DNA of 64,000 nucleotides from Eupeodes corollae (taxonomy: Eukaryota; Arthropoda; Insecta; Diptera; Syrphidae). Made by a program: the position numbers and the translations under genes. Location: contig NC_079148.1 of NCBI RefSeq assembly GCF_945859685.1, positions 46,573,946 to 46,637,945 on the forward strand, written 5' to 3'. Positions 59,400 through 64,000 of the stretch are shown piece after piece. A model generated the notes under the pieces. That model was not told the origin of the DNA. It saw only the letters and a program-made list of their open reading frames with translations, and made no database searches. How positions within the stretch are numbered: position 1 is the stretch's first letter; every line of letters starts with the position of its first letter.

Positions 59400-59698
59400 A
59401 AATGGAGAACGTCTTGATATTACCTCTGTTAAATGGTGGATTCAGATGAGCGAAATTAAAATTTTTGCTGGAGATTATTTATTTCAAAATATTTCTTCTT
59501 TTGCAATAAACTTATTTATTTTTATACTCGCACACAGCAGTGCATCTGTAGAGCTGGTGTTTTTATCGTTTAATAGTATAAAAACTGAAAATCGAAATAG
59601 GTTATTTTATGAAGTTATTCACTCTATAATGAGTTTTAAAGATTATATGCAGGGCAACTTGAGTAACTGTGGAAATTGTATTCCTTAACCAGGTCCTA
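59400..59698 (+). pseudogene. hAT C-terminal dimerisation-domain fragment
   Basis: The plus frame at 59446-59688 contains AHSSASVELVFLSFNSIKTE followed by NRNRL. This is the hATC dimerisation motif (S-S-A-S-V-E-x-x-F-S...RNRL) near the end of hAT transposases. It is in the opposite orientation to the fragment at 58.2-58.96 kb, so it is a separate element or an inverted piece. A LINE (59699-60811) was inserted immediately downstream. Confidence 0.68.
59686..59698. repeat. Target-site duplication, left copy
   Basis: TAACCAGGTCCTA here is repeated exactly at 60812-60824 and brackets the LINE between them. The first base or two could be shared with the element's CCTAA tail. Confidence 0.88.
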
Positions 59699-60811
59699 GT
59701 GGACTAACAACAACATTGGCCACTCCGTAATTCTAAGGTACTTAGAATCAATTCCAAAGCACACAGACTACACCATCCCCGAACTACAATTCGATAGGAA
59801 TTTCCAGATTTCTATACCTACCAGATCTTTTTGGGAAGATAGGACATTCTTAGAGGATGAGTCAATCCACTTTTACACAGATGGCTCAAAGACCAAAGAA
59901 GGGGTTGGTGGTGGTGTGTACTCTGAACGACTGAAATTAAGTCTCTCATTCCGCCTTCCCAATCATTGTAGCGTGTTCCAAGCGGAACTTTTGGCGATTA
60001 AGGAAGTCTTGTCTTGGCTCAAAGAAAACGTGATATCAACATCTGATATCCGTATTTTCTCCGACAGCCAGGCCGCTATCAAATCTCTGGACTCAGTCTC
60101 TACAAACTCTATAACAGTCCATAACTGTCGATCATCTCTAATGGAGATGGCGCAACAGTTTAATATTCACCTTTGCTGGGTGCCGGGCCATAGAGACATT
60201 CCAGGTAACTGTAAGGCAGATGAACTCGCTAGGAACGGTACAGTACAACCCATCCTACCACGTTTGGCAAGTACTGCCATACCAATCGCTACTTGTAAAC
60301 TGCTACTAATGCAAGACGCTGTGAGGAGGGCAGGCACCAGGTGGACCAACATCACCACGTGTCAAGCCACAAAAAACATCTGGCCAACACTGGATTTAAA
60401 ACGTTCAAGGTGCTTGCTCTCTCTAAGCAGATCGCATATAAGCTCGATAATAGGTGTCATAACCGGACACTGTCTAATAGGAAAGCACGCCAGGAGACTA
60501 GGCGTATTCTCAAATGACTTTTGCAGAAGCTGTATGGACGAGGAAGAGGAAGAAACGGTTCTTCATCTTGTCTGCACATGCCCTGCTCTAGCTCGAAAAC
60601 GCAAGAATTACCTAGGAGAATTCTTCTTTAACGATCTAAACGATCTAAATCATATCGGGATAACCAGCCTCTCACGTTTCGTAAGAGACTCTAACTGGTT
60701 CCATTGAGCTTAGGAGGAAGCCTCAAGATTCATGTGGTATCACAATGGGCCATTAAACTGGCCTAAGTGTGTCCGTTCCATCTTGGACAGCCACTATAAC
60801 CTAACCTAACC
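59699..60811 (+). mobile_element. 5'-truncated LINE with RNase H domain and (CCTAA)n tail
   Basis: This is an insertion bounded by an exact 13-bp duplication (59686-59698 and 60812-60824). It carries only the 3' end of a LINE: an RNase H ORF, a short 3' UTR (GGGCCATTAAACTGGCCTAA, CTTGGACAGCCACTATAACC) and a tail of four CCTAA-like units (about 60796-60816). 5' truncation with a short target duplication is the usual product of target-primed reverse transcription. It sits beside the hAT dimerisation fragment. Confidence 0.92.
59734..60707 (+). CDS. LINE RNase H domain and zinc-knuckle-like C-terminus (open, truncated)
   Basis: This uninterrupted frame of about 320 codons, from an upstream in-frame stop to TGA at 60705-60707, is the C-terminal part of a LINE polyprotein. 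RNase H landmarks are HFYTDGSKTKEGVGGGVYS (first Asp), VFQAELLAI (Glu), IRIFSDSQAAIKSL (second Asp) and WVPGHRDIPGNCKADELARN (last His/Asp). It continues with GHCLIGKHARRLGV and a zinc-knuckle-like CRSCMDEEEEETVLHLVCTC. No start codon of its own is expected because the reverse transcriptase half was never copied. Its intact state suggests a fairly recent insertion. It is not likely to be expressed as a protein. Confidence 0.93.
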
Positions 60812-60959
60812 TAACCAGGTCCTATGAAAAGAATTTAGATAAGATGTGATAGATAAGATAAAATTAGTATAAATTATGAAAAACGGGTTTCCATACATCT
60901 AAAAGAAAACCTCGAATATTTTGTAAACAAAATATAATATTACCTATAAACTAATTTTA

Positions 60960-61495
60960 AAAACAAGAAAGTAAAGTTTTTGTAAATTTGTATGAATTTT
61001 AGGAAATTCGCGGTTACAGTTTTTTTGTACAAAAAATACAAGCATAAAAATAATAACGCATAAAGTTGGTTAAACTTGATTTTCGACTCGAATATCTTGG
61101 CAACACTAATTTTATCTTATACAAATTATTGTTTTTATTGAAATTTTAAGAAAAGTCCAACAACCAGTTTTCTAATATTCTTAGAAAAATCCAATCGCTA
61201 TTTTTTGTATTAGAAATTTCAGCTTTCAGAAATGCAACTAAGATCTCGGGAACAAGAACAGACATTGAAATCAAATTTATTGCAAAATGAAGTTGTTTAC
61301 TTTTAGTTATTTCTTTAGAAAAAAGAAAAAACGGTTTTCGACTTCAGTATTATGAAAACAAGAAAAGTATTGACTTCAAATTTGTGTATGTTGCTAAGTA
61401 ATGATGTTCTTAATATTTGTTTAAACGGTAAGAAAAATCGCCTGACGGGCATATGGATGGCAGTGTATGTCGCATCCCAGCATCTTTTTTAAAAT
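60960..61495 (+). repeat. Helentron/DINE-like repeat, copy E (degenerate 3' part)
   Basis: It contains CGGTTACAGTTTTTTTGTAC, AAAGTTGGTTAAACTTGATT and TTCGACTCGAATATCTTGG, the family's interior words. It ends CGCCTGACGGGCATATGGAT ... GTCGCATCCCAGCATC and a T-run, the family's 3' end. The leader is absent. Confidence 0.72.
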
Positions 61496-62514
61496 TTGAT
61501 TTAATCTATAATAATTTCGTCCGTTAATTTTTCCCAACTTACAATTTATTAATTTATTGGGATGGATAAGAAAATTCTGTTCATTAGTATCGGCCCAGAC
61601 GAAACGAAAAACTAAAAAAAACGTCTGAAAGTGGTAAAAAAAGATTTTTGTAGCATTCCGAATAATTCAAGGTTTTATTCATTTTATTTGCAAAGAAAAC
61701 CAAAACGATTTCGGTTTAAAGAAAAAATCAGTTTTGGAAGTAAGTTTTGGATTTCTAAGTTGAGATTAATTTATTTTAATGCGCATAAATAACATATAAG
61801 AGGTTGGAGTAGCCTGCTGTATGAGGAGCATTTGTCACACTTGAAGGTTTTATTCTTTGATGAAATGCACTGCAAAGATGGTGCTAAGTACCACATTTAC
61901 TTGGATCATTTCAAGAACAAAGGAGCTTTGTTTAAAACCACTATTACATTTGCCTCGCTAACCATAAGCATATCGAAATGCTTTTATACAGACTTGACAC
62001 AGGTTGTTGGAATTTAATTATTCCGATAATTTTTCGGCTTGATTACATTTTTGAAAGCTGTGTTCAGTTTACTATGGAGTCTTTTTCAAGAGTGTACTGG
62101 AATAAATTTAACATAACTATTGCAATTTTTTCAAAATCATTCATGAAAAAGTCGAGCTGTTGTTGTTTGAAGTTGCTTATTGCAAAATAAAAGCTTTAGT
62201 TTAATGCACGTAATAAATGGTTATTTATTTGTTTTTTAATAAAGTAAAAAAAAAATTCTATATTGGTTGTATTGTTATGTTTATTTATTTATATATTCTT
62301 ATTCTTTAATAAATTTCTAATCATTTCTCCATTCCTCATGAAATGCTAGAATAAAAAATGTCTTATTTTTAATCAAAATCAACATTACAAAATATGTTTT
62401 GAAAACAGTTTATAATTTTGAATTCACATATTATATGTGGACTAAATAAAAATTGATACACATATGACTTTATTTGTAGTTATTCATTTCATTTACATAG
62501 ATAATATATCTACA
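61496..62514. other. Spacer before the Helitron
   Basis: No gene or known repeat was recognised. The plus frames at 61832-62017 and 61978-62190 match nothing I know. Confidence 0.5.
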
Positions 62515-62730
62515 TCTACACTAAATACGAGTATAAAGAGTAAAGATTTGTATTTTTGTATGTAACGAATAAACTCAAAAAGTACTGGACCGATTTTAAT
62601 AATTCTTTTTTTATTAGAAAGCTACATTATCACTGAGTAACAAAGGCTATATTTACTACTAGATTACTATAGAAATTTTTAGAAATTCCTAATTAAACCA
62701 ACCGAAAATGTTAAAAAAAATAGCCATAAA

Positions 62731-63000
62731 ATGTTTTTCATCGCATACGCTGATAGGACGAACAAAATTCGACTTTTCCGTGCTCGGATATATACAAAAA
62801 AGTATCCACGACGTTTCGTGACTGAAGCTCAGACCGGTGAGGATGGGTATCCCGTTTATCGACGACGCGATGTCAACAAAGGAGGGCAGATTGTTACATT
62901 GAATGTCCGAGGGAGTACGGTTAATATAGGCAACAGATGGATCGTTCCATATTCCCCAATATTATGACGATCTTTTAATGCTCATATTAATGTTGTCATT
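62731..63000 (+). pseudogene. Helitron Rep/helicase-like segment
   Basis: The frame 62731-62967 reads YPRRFVTEAQTGEDGYPVYR, then RRDVNKGGQIVTLNVRGSTV and RWIVPYSPIL. EDGYPVYRRR and the N..IVPY.P block are hallmarks of the conserved region after the rolling-circle Rep motifs in Helitron proteins. The upstream Rep motifs with the catalytic Tyr residues are missing, and the frame is lost after about 62967, where NAHINV continues in another frame. Confidence 0.85.
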
Positions 63001-63049
63001 ACGTACAAGCCATAAAATACATATGAAAATACATTAATAAAGAATCGGA

Positions 63050-64000
63050 TAAAGCAACTTTCAGTGTCAGAAATACTCACGATGAAGTTAAAAATTATTC
63101 GAATGGCTGGTACATAAGTACATCTGAAGCAGTGTGGAGGATATTAGAGTACATCTAGAGAATGGCCATCGGAAAATATGTAAAACATAGCGCAAAATAC
63201 ACCAAACACGGCGGCGTTCCTTGACCTATGCCACATTGATGATTTTGCTAAAACACTACTCTTTCACGAAGTTCTTCATTATTATACATGGACTAATAAT
63301 ACATTTTCTAGAAGAAATGTTGCCAAGAAGTAGTTGTACATCCCGGTATAAAAAAAGATGCGGCACTCGGAAGAGTATACAGCGTTCATCCTTTCTGAGT
63401 CAGAGTATTTTTAATTTAGGATACTGCTTCATCATGTACGTGGCCCAACATCTTTGCAAGATTTAAAAACCATTAACGGAGTTGTTTAAGAATCTTACCA
63501 AGCCACCTTGCCGAGATAATGGTTCACTGGGAAATCTCTTACAGGACACGTCGCTGATTATTTGGGATGAGTGCCCATGAGCCATAGAGCTCATGTAGAA
63601 GCAGTGGGCCGCACATTAAAAGATATAAGAAACTCATGCAATATGATGGGTGGCGTAACTTTTGCTTTCGCTGGAGATTTTCGCCAAACTCCAACCATTG
63701 GCTCTGTTCCAGAGCGATATCGTCACCCAGAAAAGACTCAGTAAATGAGATGAACAAAATTATCATTGAAAAGCAAGAGGTGATTTTATATGGTACAAAT
63801 CTGTTGACACCGTGTGCAACATCGAAGTAGTGCACTACCCATAGGAATTTTTAAATTCCCTCAATCCTGTTGGCTTGCCACCTCATGAACTAAAATTAAA
63901 ACTAGGTACGCCTGTTATATTTTTAAGAAATTTAAGCCCTCCCAATATGTGTAATGGTACAAGACTATCAAAAATGTGATTGTAGGGTCCCGCGGACCGC
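63050..64000 (+). pseudogene. Helitron PIF1-like helicase remnant
   Basis: In alternating frames: TFSVRNTHDEVKN-like sequence near 63060, FAKTLLFHEVPHYYTW near 63243-63290, HHVRGPTSLQDLKTINGV near 63432-63485, then LIIWDECP (Walker B type, about 63555-63578), HRAHVEAVGRTLKDIRNSC and GGVTFAFAGDFRQTPTIG (helicase motif III, about 63650-63703), and finally VIFLRNLSPPNMCNGTR near 63918-63965. This is the order of the Helitron PIF1-family helicase. The Walker A segment is not seen, and many frame breaks exist. It continues past the window edge. Confidence 0.85.

Larger units (their letters stand above)
62515..64000 (+). mobile_element. Helitron (autonomous lineage, decayed), 5' end to window edge
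   Basis: The left terminus is TCTACACTAAATACGAGTAT, followed by AAAGAGTAAAGATTTGTA and ATAAACTCAAAAAGTACTGG. It starts with TC after an A, as Helitrons do, and the leader is the form common in insect Helitrons. Coding remnants follow: a replication-protein segment at about 62800 and a PIF1-type helicase at about 63500. Rep is far shorter than in an intact element, so a large internal deletion lies between leader and coding part. The right end is outside the window. Confidence 0.88.

Noticed and set aside
60790..60817. Telomeric CCTAA array
   Set aside because: Only about four units, located between a LINE 3' UTR and its target duplication. It is explained as the element's tail rather than as telomere.

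Overview
This is eukaryotic, AT-rich, intron-rich DNA from an insect, almost certainly a fly (Diptera). The one host gene I can recognise is acj6 (abnormal chemosensory jump 6), the fly class IV POU-homeodomain gene and orthologue of vertebrate Brn3/POU4F. It lies on the + strand. The window begins inside the gene (the first coding exons are not present) and contains its end. The visible coding exons are 2583-2639, 2887-3021 (a phase-neutral, probably optional exon), 17108-17281 (POU-IV box), 35285-35462, 35571-35711, 37771-38002 (POU-specific domain) and 38143-38332 (homeodomain), with an alternative terminal exon at 38361-38431. All junctions were placed by hand on GT/AG borders. The summed lengths stay in frame for every isoform: 323 codons before the stop for the intron-retained form without the optional exon, and 338 for the spliced form. 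The species cannot be fixed from the sequence.

The acj6 end carries two readable alternative-splicing switches. Tandem acceptors six bases apart at the start of the homeodomain exon add or remove an Arg-Lys pair, which is the known I-POU/twin-of-I-POU switch. A 54-nt intron near the stop codon can be retained, giving a short Brn3-like C-terminus, or spliced out, giving a longer fly-type tail. The 140-nt intron in front of the tandem acceptors contains a perfect 11-bp inverted repeat with a second hairpin inside it.

Apart from acj6, the recognisable content is decayed transposable elements, lying in the acj6 introns (about 3-35 kb) and in the downstream region (39.4-64 kb). These are: (i) non-LTR retrotransposon remnants of several lineages at 3.96-5.43, 6.56-8.29, 20.9-21.5, 32.1-32.76, 40.66-42.5, 43.0-43.45, 47.2-47.7, 51.2-52.5, 55.2-55.4 and 59.7-60.8 kb; (ii) Tc1/mariner-superfamily remnants at 10.0-10.3, 14.0-14.3, 14.4-15.7 and 22.1-22.8 kb; (iii) hAT remnants at 58.2-58.95 and 59.4-59.7 kb; (iv) a Helitron that starts at about 62.5 kb and runs off the window end; (v) a tRNA-headed SINE family with nine copies; (vi) a Helentron/DINE-like repeat with internal tandem monomers of about 170 bp, in five copies all on the same strand; (vii) several terminal-inverted-repeat MITEs, some nested in one another; and (viii) a 21-bp minisatellite with an inverted counterpart, itself split by a SINE. 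No CRISPR array, rRNA or intact tRNA gene was seen, and no second host protein gene could be supported.

The points most worth following up are the acj6 splice switches and the folded intron beside them, a 3'-UTR hairpin with a compensatory base change in a LINE family, the nested insertions with legible target duplications, and the foldback-like minisatellite.
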